Shown one piece after another: positions 54,949-63,467 of a DNA stretch of 64,000 nt. The DNA is taken from assembly GCA_050329415.1 (NCBI GenBank), contig JBHJOS010000011.1, positions 1 to 64,000 of the forward strand, given 5' to 3'. Positions within the stretch are counted from its first letter, which is position 1. Each line of letters opens with the position of its first letter. The notes under the pieces are model-generated. The model made no database searches and was not told the origin of the DNA. It worked only from the letters and a program-made list of their open reading frames with translations. The DNA is from JANNOG01 sp050329415 (lineage in GTDB: Bacteria > Actinomycetota > Actinomycetes > Actinomycetales > JBBAYJ01). A program made the translations under genes and the position numbers.

Positions 54949-55038
54949 GGCCCTCGGACCTCGTTCGAGCGGACCCGGGTCGTGACGGGGGGCCGGGGGA
55001 CGGCAGGCAGTACTGACGCGGCCTGACACCCTGTCCCG

Positions 55039-55746
55039 GTGCCCGTCGTCGCCGTCGTCGTGGTCCCGGCCGCGCCACTGCTCCTGCCCGAGCTCACCGG
55101 CGGGCAGGCGGATGACCTCGAGCCGGTCCGGGCGGCGGTGGGCGAGGCGGTCGCGGAGCTGGTCGCGTCCGGGGCGGAGCACGTGACGATCGCCGGGGGC
55201 GGGGCCGCCGGGCGGCTCGCGGGCATGGGCGCCCCGGTCGCCGTGCCCGGGCCGGACCCGCTCCCCGGAGCCGGCTGGGTTCACGACCTGGGCCGGATCC
55301 TCCTGGCCCGGACCGGGTTCACCGGGGGCATCACCGACCTCGTCCTGCCCACCGGGCCGGACGACCTCCGTCCGCCGGTCCCCGCCGGTCCCGGCGACGT
55401 GTCGATGATCGCCGAGGGTCCGGGCGGGGGCGGCGGGGGCCGCGGCGGGCTGCTCGTGCTCGCCGACGGCAGCATCACCCGGGGCCCGCGGGCGCCAGGG
55501 GGCGACGACCCGCGGGGCGCGGACGTCGATGCCCGGATCGCCGCCGACCTCGTCGCCGGGCGGGTCCCCCGGATCGGAGCCGACGAGGCGCTGCGGTTCG
55601 GGGTGCGGGGACTGCCGGGCCTGGCCCTGGCGGCGGTGGTGGCCCGCCAGGCGGGGTTGTCGTGGCGGGTGACGTGGACCGGTGCCCCGGCCGGCGTGGG
55701 CTACGTGGTCGCCGTCACGACCCCGAGCGCGGCGGGTCGTCCGTGA
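55039..55746 (+). CDS. Class III extradiol dioxygenase-like protein of unknown function
   Basis: The 235-residue Gly/Ala/Pro-rich protein ([18 protein letters not shown] at the start, [38 protein letters not shown]) resembles the proteins annotated as extradiol-dioxygenase subunit B-like that sit between miaB and miaA in actinobacteria (the place of Rv2728c in M. tuberculosis). I see no complete metal-ligand set, so enzymatic activity is doubtful. Its 3' end overlaps the convergent antitoxin-like gene by 32 bp. Confidence 0.7.
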   Translation: MPVVAVVVVPAAPLLLPELTGGQADDLEPVRAAVGEAVAELVASGAEHVTIAGGGAAGRLAGMGAPVAVPGPDPLPGAGWVHDLGRILLARTGFTGGITDLVLPTGPDDLRPPVPAGPGDVSMIAEGPGGGGGGRGGLLVLADGSITRGPRAPGGDDPRGADVDARIAADLVAGRVPRIGADEALRFGVRGLPGLALAAVVARQAGLSWRVTWTGAPAGVGYVVAVTTPSAAGRP

Positions 55747-55933
55747 GCCGATCGACGACCGTGTCGCCGATCTTGTCCACCTGGTCCCCGAAGCGGCCGC
55801 CGGTCGCCTTGTCGACGACGTCGCCGATCTTGTCGACGGCCGACTGCACCTGTTCGGGGTTGTCCTTGGCGAGGCCCTGCGCCTTGTCGGCGAGGTCCTT
55901 CGCCCGGTTCACGAGATCATCCATCCCAGCCAT
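55715..55933 (-). CDS. MT0933/Rv0909-like small antitoxin-family protein
   Basis: The 72-residue protein is highly charged and helical: [37 protein letters not shown] and [12 protein letters not shown], matching the MT0933-like antitoxin family pattern (repeated VDK-G-, TGGK/R). No toxin gene is adjacent on its strand. It may be a solitary family member with another role. ATG at 55933, with a second in-frame ATG at 55924. Confidence 0.8.
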   Translation of the reverse strand: MAGMDDLVNRAKDLADKAQGLAKDNPEQVQSAVDKIGDVVDKATGGRFGDQVDKIGDTVVDRLTDDPPRSGS

Positions 55934-55987
55934 CCGCGAAGCGTCGGCGCATCCGGGTGCCGCCGTCAAGGAACCCGGCGCGACACC

Positions 55988-56926
55988 GTGACGGAACCCG
56001 TGCTCGCGGTGGTCGGGCCCACGGCCACCGGCAAGTCCGACCTCGGCGTCCGGCTCGCCCTCCGGCTCGGCGGCGAGGTCGTCAACGCCGACTCCATGCA
56101 GCTCTACCGAGGGATGGACGTCGGCACGGCCAAGCTCTCCCCGGCCGAGCGACGCGGCGTCCCCCACCACGTGCTCGACGTCTGGCCGGTCACGGCCGAG
56201 GCGAGCGTCGCCGACTACCAGGCCCGCGCGCGCCGGGCGATCGCGGAGGTGCAGGCCCGGGGGCGCCGTCCGGTCCTCGTCGGCGGCTCCGGCCTGTACG
56301 TCCGCGCGGTCCTGGACGATCTGCGTTTCCCGGGCACGGACCCCGCGGTGCGCCGCCGGCTGGAGACCGAGGCGGCCGCCCGGGGACCCGGTGCCCTGCA
56401 CGAGCGCCTGGCCCGGGTCGACCCCGTGGCAGCGGAGGCCGTCGACCGTCGCAACACCCGACGGGTCGTCCGGGCACTGGAGGTGATCGAGATCACCGGC
56501 AAGCCGTTCCGGGCCGCCCTGCCCGTTCCCGGCGACTACGCCGTCCCGGCCGTCCAGATCGGCCTGGACCGCGCCCCCGAGATCCTCGACGCCGCCGTCA
56601 CCGACCGCGTGGACCGGATGGTCGCCGCCGGACTGGTCGAGGAGGTCGAACGGCTGGTCGCGGCCGGGCTGCGCCGGGGGCGCACCGCCTCCCGGGCGCT
56701 CGGCTACGCGCAGGTCCTCACCGCGCTCGACGCCGCGACGACAGGGGCCGGGGATCGGGAGGCGCTGCTGGGTGCCGCCCGCGTCGAGACCGCACGACTC
56801 ACCCGGCGGTTCGTCCGGCGCCAGCGGACGTGGTTCCGCCGGGACCCGCGGATCGCCTGGTTCGACGCCGACGCCCCGGCCCTCGAGCAGCGGGTGCTCG
56901 CCGCGGTGGCGGCCGTGCCAGGGTGA
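55988..56926 (+). CDS. miaA: tRNA dimethylallyltransferase
   Basis: MiaA prenylates A37 of tRNAs reading UNN codons, the substrate for MiaB. The 312-residue protein has P-loop [33 protein letters not shown], the [11 protein letters not shown] segment and [14 protein letters not shown], with [15 protein letters not shown] near the end. The GTG start at 55988 begins right at the first strand. dapF follows closely. Confidence 0.95.
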   Translation: MTEPVLAVVGPTATGKSDLGVRLALRLGGEVVNADSMQLYRGMDVGTAKLSPAERRGVPHHVLDVWPVTAEASVADYQARARRAIAEVQARGRRPVLVGGSGLYVRAVLDDLRFPGTDPAVRRRLETEAAARGPGALHERLARVDPVAAEAVDRRNTRRVVRALEVIEITGKPFRAALPVPGDYAVPAVQIGLDRAPEILDAAVTDRVDRMVAAGLVEEVERLVAAGLRRGRTASRALGYAQVLTALDAATTGAGDREALLGAARVETARLTRRFVRRQRTWFRRDPRIAWFDADAPALEQRVLAAVAAVPG

Positions 56927-56931
56927 GGCCC

Positions 56932-57894
56932 ATGGAGCGGCGGCGTCTGGTCAAGGGGCACGGCACCGAGAACGACTTCCTGGTGGCCGTGGACGCCAAC
57001 GGCTCGGCGGGCCCGCCGGACCCGGCCGTCGTCGCCGCCCTCTGCCGGCGCCGGGGCGGGCTGGGCGCGGACGGCCTCATCCGAGCGGTGCGCGTGGCCG
57101 ACGCGCCCGAGGCCGCACCGTGGGCGGCGGGGCACCCGGACGCCGAGTGGTTCATGGACTACCGCAACGCCGACGGCAGCCCGGCCGAGATGTGCGGCAA
57201 CGGCATCCGCGTCATGGCCGAGGTGCTCGCCGACGCCGGCCTGATCGACCCGGGCGGCCTCACCGTCCTCACCCGGTCCGGGGGACGCAGCCTCCGCCGC
57301 GAGACCGCCCCCCCGGCCGCGGGCTGGTGGTCCGTGGGCATGGGCCGGGTCGGCATCGGGGTGCCGGACGGTGCGGCGTCCGATGCCGCCCCCGGGGACA
57401 CCGATGTCGACACCCTGGTCGCAGCGCCGGGTCTCACGGCGTCGCCCCGGCCCGGGATGCGGGTCACCGTGGGCAACCCGCACGTCGTCGTGGCCGTGAC
57501 CGACAGCGCCGAGCTGGAGGCCGTGGACCTCACGCACCCGCCCGCTCTGGACCCGGCCCCCGCCGACGGTGCCAACGTCGAGTTCGTCCTGGTCACCGGG
57601 CGGGACCGGGAGAACGGTGCCGGCCTCGTGGCGATGCGGGTCCACGAGCGGGGCAGCGGCGAGACCCGCTCCTGCGGCACCGGCGCCGTGGCGGCGGCGG
57701 CCGCCGCCGCCGAGTGGGCGCGCCCCGGCGCCCCGGCGGACTGGATCGTCACGGTGAGGGGCGGCCGGTTGCGGGTGCGGCTGGCGGACGACGGCACGGC
57801 GACCCTCACCGGCCCGGTGCGCCTGCTCGGGACGATCGAGGTCGACGAGAGCTGGTGGCGCGAGCTCAGCCCGGTGACGCGGGCGGGCGTCTGA
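56932..57894 (+). CDS. dapF: Diaminopimelate epimerase
   Basis: DapF converts LL- to meso-diaminopimelate for lysine and peptidoglycan. The 320-residue protein has the two catalytic cysteines in AEMCGNGIR and RSCGTGAVA, plus KGHGTENDF at the start and DYRNADGSPAE. The ATG at 56932 is annotated; an in-frame GTG at 56923 would overlap the miaA stop. Its 3' end overlaps the convergent methyltransferase gene by 29 bp. DapA of the same pathway is at 23506. Confidence 0.95.
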   Translation: MERRRLVKGHGTENDFLVAVDANGSAGPPDPAVVAALCRRRGGLGADGLIRAVRVADAPEAAPWAAGHPDAEWFMDYRNADGSPAEMCGNGIRVMAEVLADAGLIDPGGLTVLTRSGGRSLRRETAPPAAGWWSVGMGRVGIGVPDGAASDAAPGDTDVDTLVAAPGLTASPRPGMRVTVGNPHVVVAVTDSAELEAVDLTHPPALDPAPADGANVEFVLVTGRDRENGAGLVAMRVHERGSGETRSCGTGAVAAAAAAAEWARPGAPADWIVTVRGGRLRVRLADDGTATLTGPVRLLGTIEVDESWWRELSPVTRAGV

Positions 57895-58498
57895 CCCGCA
57901 GCACCCGGTAGCCCTTGGCGCTGCCGGCCCGCTCCACGGCTGCCGTGCCGGCCAGGGTGTGGGCGAGCCAGCGGTGCAGGGAGTCCGCACCGAGGTTCCG
58001 CTGCACCACCAGCCAGGCCGACGCCCCGGGGGCCAGGCGCGGCAGCCACTGCGCCAGCAGTGCGTGCAGTGCGTCCTTGCCGATGCGGATCGGGGGGTTC
58101 GACCAGATCGCGGCCAGCCGCAGGTCGTCCGGGATCTCCTCCGGAGCCGCCGTGCGGACCCGGGCCAGCCCGTGGTCGGCGGCGTTGGCGGCGGTGAGCT
58201 CGCGGGCGCGCGGGTTGACGTCGACCGCCCACACCGTGGCGTCCGGCGAGAACAGCGCCATGGCCAGTGCCAGGGGACCCCAGCCGCAGCCGAGGTCCAG
58301 CAGGTCGCCGTGCGAGGGTGGGCGGGGGGCGTGCCGCAGCAGGACGCCGGTGCCGGGATCGAGGCGCCCCGGGCTGAAGACGCCACCGGCCGTCGTCACC
58401 CGCAGCATCCGGCCCGCCACCCGGTACTCCAGGGTCCGGCGACCGCTCTCGGGTCCGGGCGCCGGGTCGAAGTAGTGGGACCCCGGTGCCGGCGTCAC
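57866..58498 (-). CDS. RsmC-like class I SAM-dependent methyltransferase
   Basis: The 210-residue enzyme has the SAM motif LLDLGCGWGPLALAMAL, the acidic VWAVDVNPRARELT and the catalytic IWSNPPIRIGKDALH (NPP[I/F] motif of N-methyltransferases acting on guanine or glutamine). This is the RsmC/RlmG-type catalytic domain alone, as common in actinobacteria; the target nucleotide is not known. It overlaps the antiporter gene by ATGA (58495-58498) and the 3' end of dapF. Confidence 0.87.
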   Translation of the reverse strand: MTPAPGSHYFDPAPGPESGRRTLEYRVAGRMLRVTTAGGVFSPGRLDPGTGVLLRHAPRPPSHGDLLDLGCGWGPLALAMALFSPDATVWAVDVNPRARELTAANAADHGLARVRTAAPEEIPDDLRLAAIWSNPPIRIGKDALHALLAQWLPRLAPGASAWLVVQRNLGADSLHRWLAHTLAGTAAVERAGSAKGYRVLRVRRPPASPG

Positions 58499-59595
58499 GG
58501 GTCGGGCCTGCCGGCCGGGACGTCGCCCCGCCGGCGTCGGCGGACCTCGCCGACGACGAGGACGGCCAGGGTCAGCAGCGTGAGCGGCATGACGAACGCC
58601 AGCATGACCCGGCTGAACGGGGCGACGGCGTCGTGCCCCGTGGAGTCGAGGACGAGGTAGGCGACGTAGGCGGCGTAGTAACCGACGAAGACGGCCCCCT
58701 CCCAGCGGGCGACGGCCGCCCCCGTGAAGACGACGGGCAGCAGGGCGACGGCGACGGCCGTCATGACCGGCAGGTCGAGCCGGACCGCACCCGCCGCCAC
58801 CGGGACTCCGCCCGGGCTGACGACAGCGGCCAGCCCCAGCACCGCCCCCAGGTTGAAGATGCTGCTGCCGACGACGTTGCCGATGGCGATGTCCCGCTGC
58901 CCCCGGACGGCGGCGACCACCGACGTCGCGAGCTCCGGCAGCGAGGTCCCGACGGCCACCACGGTGAGCCCGATGACCAGCTCGCTGAGGCCCGCCGCCG
59001 CGGCGACCTGTGTCGCGGCCGCCACCAGCCAGCGGGCCCCGAGGACGAGCAGTCCGATCCCGGCCGCCATGAGGAGCAGGTCGAGCGCCGGGCGCGGGCG
59101 CGGCCCGGCTCCGTCCGGCCCGACGGGGACTCCCGTGTGGCGGGACACCACCACGGACATCGCGACGTAGGCGACGACGAGCACGACCAGCAGGGCCCCG
59201 TCGAACCGGCCGATGCCGCCGTCCAGGGCCAGCACCAGGGTGAGCACCGACAGCCCGATCATGATCGGAACGTCGATCCGGACCAGTTGTGCCTTGGCCA
59301 CCAGCGGCAGGACGAGCGCCGACACCCCGAGGATGAGGAGGACGTTGACGATGTTGCTGCCGACGACGTTGCCGACGGCGATCGCGGGCTCGCCGGTGAG
59401 GGCGGCGTCCAGCGTCACGGCCAGCTCCGGGGTGGACGTCGCCGACGACACGACCGTGAGCCCGATGACGAGCGGGGACAGCCCGACGGCCCGGGCCAGC
59501 CCGCTCGCCGCCCGGACGAGAATCTCGCCCCCCGCCACCAAGGCGACCAGGCCGCCGACGAGCTGGAGCACCGTGATCGCGTCGATGGGCCGCAC
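58495..59595 (-). CDS. Calcium/sodium:proton-type antiporter (CaCA family)
   Basis: The membrane protein of about 366 residues has two inverted repeats of five helices, each with a CaCA alpha motif: SSATSTPELAVTL with GNVVGSNIVN in the first and VGTSLPELATSVV with GNVVGSSIFN in the second. These bind the cation. The GTG at 59595 places the first helix ten residues in; an in-frame GTG at 59622 is possible. Divergent from hflX. The ion specificity (Ca2+ or K+/Na+) is not determined. Confidence 0.9.
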   Translation of the reverse strand: MRPIDAITVLQLVGGLVALVAGGEILVRAASGLARAVGLSPLVIGLTVVSSATSTPELAVTLDAALTGEPAIAVGNVVGSNIVNVLLILGVSALVLPLVAKAQLVRIDVPIMIGLSVLTLVLALDGGIGRFDGALLVVLVVAYVAMSVVVSRHTGVPVGPDGAGPRPRPALDLLLMAAGIGLLVLGARWLVAAATQVAAAAGLSELVIGLTVVAVGTSLPELATSVVAAVRGQRDIAIGNVVGSSIFNLGAVLGLAAVVSPGGVPVAAGAVRLDLPVMTAVAVALLPVVFTGAAVARWEGAVFVGYYAAYVAYLVLDSTGHDAVAPFSRVMLAFVMPLTLLTLAVLVVGEVRRRRRGDVPAGRPDP

Positions 59596-59651
59596 ATTAG
59601 TGTGTCCCCGTCCCGACGCCACCCGGGTTGGCGTGCGATCCTAGGACGACG

Positions 59652-61097
59652 ATGACAGCAGCCACCCCCGGGGCGCCGGACCGCCCGACCCGCGACGGCG
59701 GGCACTCGCCCGCGGTCGGCGACCTCGACCTCGCCGACCGGCAGGCCCTGCGCCGGGTCGCCGGCCTGTCGACCGAGCTCACCGACGTCAGCGAGGTCGA
59801 GTACCGCAGCCTGCGCCTGGAGAGGGTGGTCCTCGTCGGGCTGTGGTCACGGCCGGGGGAGCAGGGCGCCCGGGACGCCGAGACCTCCCTCGCGGAGCTG
59901 GCCGCGCTCGCCGAGACCGCCGGTTCCGCGGTGCTGGACGCGATCCTCCAGCGTCGTGCCCATCCGGACCCGGCGACGTACCTCGGCTCCGGCAAGGCGC
60001 ACGAGTTGCGCGACGTGGTCGTGGCGACGGGCGCCGACACGGTCATCGCCGACGACGAGCTCTCGCCGTCCCAGCGGCGGGGCCTCGAGGACGTCGTCAA
60101 GGTCAAGGTCGTCGACCGGACCGCGCTGATCCTCGACATCTTCGCCCAGCACGCCCGGTCCCGGGAGGGCAAGGCGCAGGTCGAGCTCGCCCAGCTGCAG
60201 TACCTCCTCCCGAGGTTGCGAGGCTGGGGCGAGTCGATGTCCCGCCAGGCCGGCGGTCGGGTGGCCGCGGGCGCCGGGATCGGGTCCCGCGGGCCCGGCG
60301 AGACCAAGATCGAGCTGGACCGGCGGCGGATCAACCAGCGGATGTCCCGCCTGCGGCGTGAGATCCGCGGCATGGGCACCGCGCGCGAGACCAAGCGCGG
60401 CACCCGCCGTCGCCGCGAGGTCCCCGCCGTCGCCATCGCGGGCTACACCAACGCCGGGAAGTCCTCCCTGCTCAACCGGCTGACGGGGGCGGGCGTCCTG
60501 GTGGAGGACGCGCTCTTCGCGACCCTGGACCCGACGGTGCGGCGCGCGCACACCGACGACGGCCGGGAGTACACGCTCACCGACACCGTGGGGTTCGTCG
60601 GGAGGCTGCCCCACCAGCTGGTCGAGGCCTTCCGCTCGACGCTGGAGGAGGTCGCCCGGGCCGATCTCGTGCTGCACGTCGTCGACGGCTCACACCCCGA
60701 CCCGCTCGGCCAGGTCGCGGCCGTCCGGGAGGTGCTCGGTGAGATCGGGGCCGACACCGTGCCGGAGCTCGTCGTGGTCAACAAGTCCGACGCCGCCGAC
60801 CCGGAGGCGGTGCGCGCCGTCCTCCGCCAGGAGCCCACCGCGGTCATCGTCTCCGCGCGAACCGGCGCCGGCCTCGCCAAGTTGCGGGCAGCGGTCGCGG
60901 ACCGGCTGCCCCGGCCGCGGGTCGAGGTCGACCTCGTGGTCCCGTTCACCCGCGGCGACCTGGTCTCTCGAGTTCACACCGAGGGTGAGCTCGTCGAGCT
61001 GGACCACGTCGAGACCGGCACCCGGGTGCACGCGTTCGTCGGCCGGGACCTCGCCGAGGCGCTGCGCCGGGTGGCCGCTCCCACGCCCGTCGGCTGA
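59652..61097 (+). CDS. hflX: Ribosome-associated GTPase HflX
   Basis: HflX binds the 50S subunit and splits stalled ribosomes. The 481-residue protein has the N-terminal nucleotide-binding domain (YLGSGKAHELRD), the coiled linker with RGPGETKIELDRRRI, the G domain (GYTNAGKSSLLN, TLTDTVGFVGRLPHQLVEAF, VNKSDAAD) and a C-terminal domain. The ATG at 59652 is annotated. It ends before a short stem (61126-61131 with 61137-61142). Confidence 0.95.
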   Translation: MTAATPGAPDRPTRDGGHSPAVGDLDLADRQALRRVAGLSTELTDVSEVEYRSLRLERVVLVGLWSRPGEQGARDAETSLAELAALAETAGSAVLDAILQRRAHPDPATYLGSGKAHELRDVVVATGADTVIADDELSPSQRRGLEDVVKVKVVDRTALILDIFAQHARSREGKAQVELAQLQYLLPRLRGWGESMSRQAGGRVAAGAGIGSRGPGETKIELDRRRINQRMSRLRREIRGMGTARETKRGTRRRREVPAVAIAGYTNAGKSSLLNRLTGAGVLVEDALFATLDPTVRRAHTDDGREYTLTDTVGFVGRLPHQLVEAFRSTLEEVARADLVLHVVDGSHPDPLGQVAAVREVLGEIGADTVPELVVVNKSDAADPEAVRAVLRQEPTAVIVSARTGAGLAKLRAAVADRLPRPRVEVDLVVPFTRGDLVSRVHTEGELVELDHVETGTRVHAFVGRDLAEALRRVAAPTPVG

Positions 61098-61142
61098 GCC
61101 CGCCGCCGCGCCGGGGGCGTCGCGCGGCAGCGGGTCGCTGCC

Positions 61143-61240
61143 TCAGGTGGCCGCGCGGACGGTCACGACTGAGTAGCCGCGATCTCGGAGCTCGCGAATG
61201 ATCCTGGGCAGCCCCGCCGGGCTGTGGGCGTCGTCCCGGG
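61143..61240 (-). pseudogene. C-terminal remnant of a polysaccharide deacetylase-like gene
   Basis: About 30 codons encode GLPRIIRELRDRGYSVVTV and then stop. The pattern ALPxIIxxLRxRGYxFVTV is the last helix and strand of NodB-type (CE4) deacetylases. Nothing upstream on this strand encodes the rest: the frame runs straight into the antisense of dinG. So this looks like a decayed or deletion-truncated gene. Confidence 0.55.
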
Positions 61241-61270
61241 GCCCCGGCCGATCTGCGGGAGGATGCCCCG

Positions 61271-63463
61271 GTGACGTCGACGCCCACCCGCGAGGCCGCC
61301 CGCGTCGAGGCCGGGGAACGGGGCGGCACGACCGCCGGTGCGGACGAGCTCGGCCGGCGGGTGCGCCGGGTGCTCGACCGCGCCGTCGCGGACAGCGGCG
61401 GCCGGCACCGGGAGGGCCAGCAGGCGATGGCGGCCGCGATCGCCGAGACCGTCGCCGGGGGCCGTCACCTGCTGGTCCAGGCCGGGACCGGCACCGGCAA
61501 GTCCTGGGGCTACCTCGTCCCGGCGCTGGTCTCGGCGCTCGACACCGGGGAGCCGGTCGTGGTGGCCACCAGCACGCTCGCGCTCCAGGCCCAGCTGGTG
61601 ACCCGGGACCTGCCGCGCCTCGCCGCCGCCGTCGAGGCCGAGCTCGGCCGCCGGCCCCGGTGGGCACTCGTCAAGGGCCGGCACCACTACGTGTGCCGTC
61701 ACCGGCTGGCGGGCGGGGCCGCCGGCGACGACGAGCCGACGGGGCTGTGGGCCGATGGGCCCGGCGCCCGTTCGACGTTGGAGCAGCAGGTGGCCCGGGT
61801 CCGGGAGTGGGCCGAGACCACGGCCACCGGCGACCGGGACGATCTGGACCCGGGCGTGTCCGAGCGGGCCTGGCGCGCGGTCTCGGTGACGGCGCGCGAG
61901 TGCCTCGGCGCGTCGCGGTGCCCCGTCGCCGCGGAGTGCTTCAGCGAGGCCGCCCGCCGGCAGGCACGCGAGGCCCACGTCGTCGTGACCAACCACGCGC
62001 TGCTCGCGATCGACGCGGTCGAGGGGCGCTCCGGACTCCCGGAGCACGAGGTCGTCGTCGTCGACGAGGGCCACGACCTCGTCGACCGGGTGACGAGCGC
62101 ACTGGCCGTCGAGCTCGCGCCCGCCGCGGTGACGGCCGCTGCCGGGGCCGCCCGGTCGCTGGGAGCCGATCCGCAGGACCTGGAGGCGGCGGCCCGGTCC
62201 GTCTCCCGGGCGCTCGACGAGGCGCCCGCGGGGCGACTGGTGGCGGGCCTCACTCCGCCGCTCGCCGACGCGCTCGCGCTCGTGGCGACGTCGGCCCGGA
62301 CGGCGTGGCGAGACCTCGGCCGCGGCGGCGAGCCGGGGTCACCACCCGATGCCCGGAGCCAGGCGGCCCGGGCGCTGCTGGGGGAGCTGGCCGAGACCGC
62401 GATCCGGTTGTCGGGGAGCGCGGGCGGGGCCGACGGCGCCGGGGGGGTGGCAGACCTCGACGACAGCGAGAACTCGACCGGCGGTGGGAGCCCGACCGGC
62501 GGTGGGAGCCCGACCGAGGGCGAGGACCCGACCGGCCGCGAGGACCCGACCGCGGGCGAGGACCGTGTGCCCGCCGGTGCCGCGCCGGTCGCGGCGGCGG
62601 ACGTGCGGTGGGTGTCCGAGGGTGATCGCGGCCGCGCCCTGCACGGCGCCCCGCTCAGCGTGGCCACCCTCCTGCGGACTCGCCTCTTCGACCGCCGGAC
62701 GACGGTCCTCACGTCGGCCACCCTGGCGCCCGGCGGGCGGTTCCCGGCGTTCGCCCGGCGGCTCGGGTTGCCGACGGGGCCGGGGGAGGACGCGGGGCAG
62801 TGGCTCGGGCTGGATGTCGGGAGCCCGTTCGACTACCGCCGCCAGGGGATCCTCTACGTGGCCGCGCACCTGCCGGCGCCCGGTCGGGACTCCCACGACG
62901 CCCCGGTCCACGACGAGCTGGAGCGTCTGCTCCAGGCGTCGGGGGGCGGGGCGCTCGGCCTGTTCTCGTCCCGGCGGGCGGCTGTTGCCGCGGCCGAGGC
63001 ACTGCGCGAGCGGACCGGCATGCGGATCCTGTGCCAGGGTGAGGACACGGCTGCCGCGCTGGTCCGGGGCTTTGCCGGCGACCGCGGGGCGTCGCTGTTC
63101 GGAACCCTCGGGTTGTGGCAGGGGGTGGACGTCCCGGGGGACTCCTGCCGCCTGGTCGTCATCGACCGGATCCCGTTCCCGCGCCCGGACGACCCGCTGA
63201 TGTCCGCGCGCGCCGCGGCGGTCGATGCGGCCGGCGGCAACGGTTTCGTGTCGGTGTCCGTCACGCACGCGGCCACCCTGCTAGCCCAGGGGGCCGGCCG
63301 GCTCATCCGGGGGCCGCAGGACCGCGGGGTGGTCGCCGTGCTCGACTCGCGGCTGGTCACCAAGCGCTACGGGGCGACGCTGCTGGAGGCGCTGCCCCCG
63401 CTGTGGCGCACCACTGACCCCGGCGTAGTGACCGGAGCGCTGGGCCGGATCGCGGCCGACTGA
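61271..63463 (+). CDS. dinG: DinG/XPD-family ATP-dependent DNA helicase
   Basis: The 730-residue SF2 helicase has Walker A QAGTGTGKSWGYLVPALV, four cysteines of the Fe-S domain (VCRHRL ... ECLGASRCPVAAECF), the DEGH box VVVVDEGHDLVD, and C-terminal motifs TSATLAPGGRFPAF, GLFSSRRAAV and QGAGRLIRGPQDRGVV. A Gly/Ser/Pro/Thr/Glu insert near residue 400 is encoded by five 18-bp repeats. The GTG start at 61271 was kept. Position next to lexA is conserved in actinobacteria; I see no SOS box at its own start. Confidence 0.93.
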   Translation: MTSTPTREAARVEAGERGGTTAGADELGRRVRRVLDRAVADSGGRHREGQQAMAAAIAETVAGGRHLLVQAGTGTGKSWGYLVPALVSALDTGEPVVVATSTLALQAQLVTRDLPRLAAAVEAELGRRPRWALVKGRHHYVCRHRLAGGAAGDDEPTGLWADGPGARSTLEQQVARVREWAETTATGDRDDLDPGVSERAWRAVSVTARECLGASRCPVAAECFSEAARRQAREAHVVVTNHALLAIDAVEGRSGLPEHEVVVVDEGHDLVDRVTSALAVELAPAAVTAAAGAARSLGADPQDLEAAARSVSRALDEAPAGRLVAGLTPPLADALALVATSARTAWRDLGRGGEPGSPPDARSQAARALLGELAETAIRLSGSAGGADGAGGVADLDDSENSTGGGSPTGGGSPTEGEDPTGREDPTAGEDRVPAGAAPVAAADVRWVSEGDRGRALHGAPLSVATLLRTRLFDRRTTVLTSATLAPGGRFPAFARRLGLPTGPGEDAGQWLGLDVGSPFDYRRQGILYVAAHLPAPGRDSHDAPVHDELERLLQASGGGALGLFSSRRAAVAAAEALRERTGMRILCQGEDTAAALVRGFAGDRGASLFGTLGLWQGVDVPGDSCRLVVIDRIPFPRPDDPLMSARAAAVDAAGGNGFVSVSVTHAATLLAQGAGRLIRGPQDRGVVAVLDSRLVTKRYGATLLEALPPLWRTTDPGVVTGALGRIAAD
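62475..62564. repeat. 18-bp tandem repeat, five units, within dinG
   Basis: Units start at 62475, 62493, 62511, 62529 and 62547. The first two are identical and the last three are variants ending GGGCGAGGACC or similar. They encode the six-residue repeat SPTGGG / DPTxxE. Confidence 0.9.
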
Positions 63464-63467
63464 GAGG

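Noticed and set aside
62475..62564. Regular repeats in dinG considered as a CRISPR-like array
   Set aside because: 18-bp contiguous coding repeats with no spacers.
61271..63463. SOS control of dinG by its own LexA box
   Set aside because: I found no TCGAAC-N4-GTTCG-like sequence in the hflX-dinG gap.
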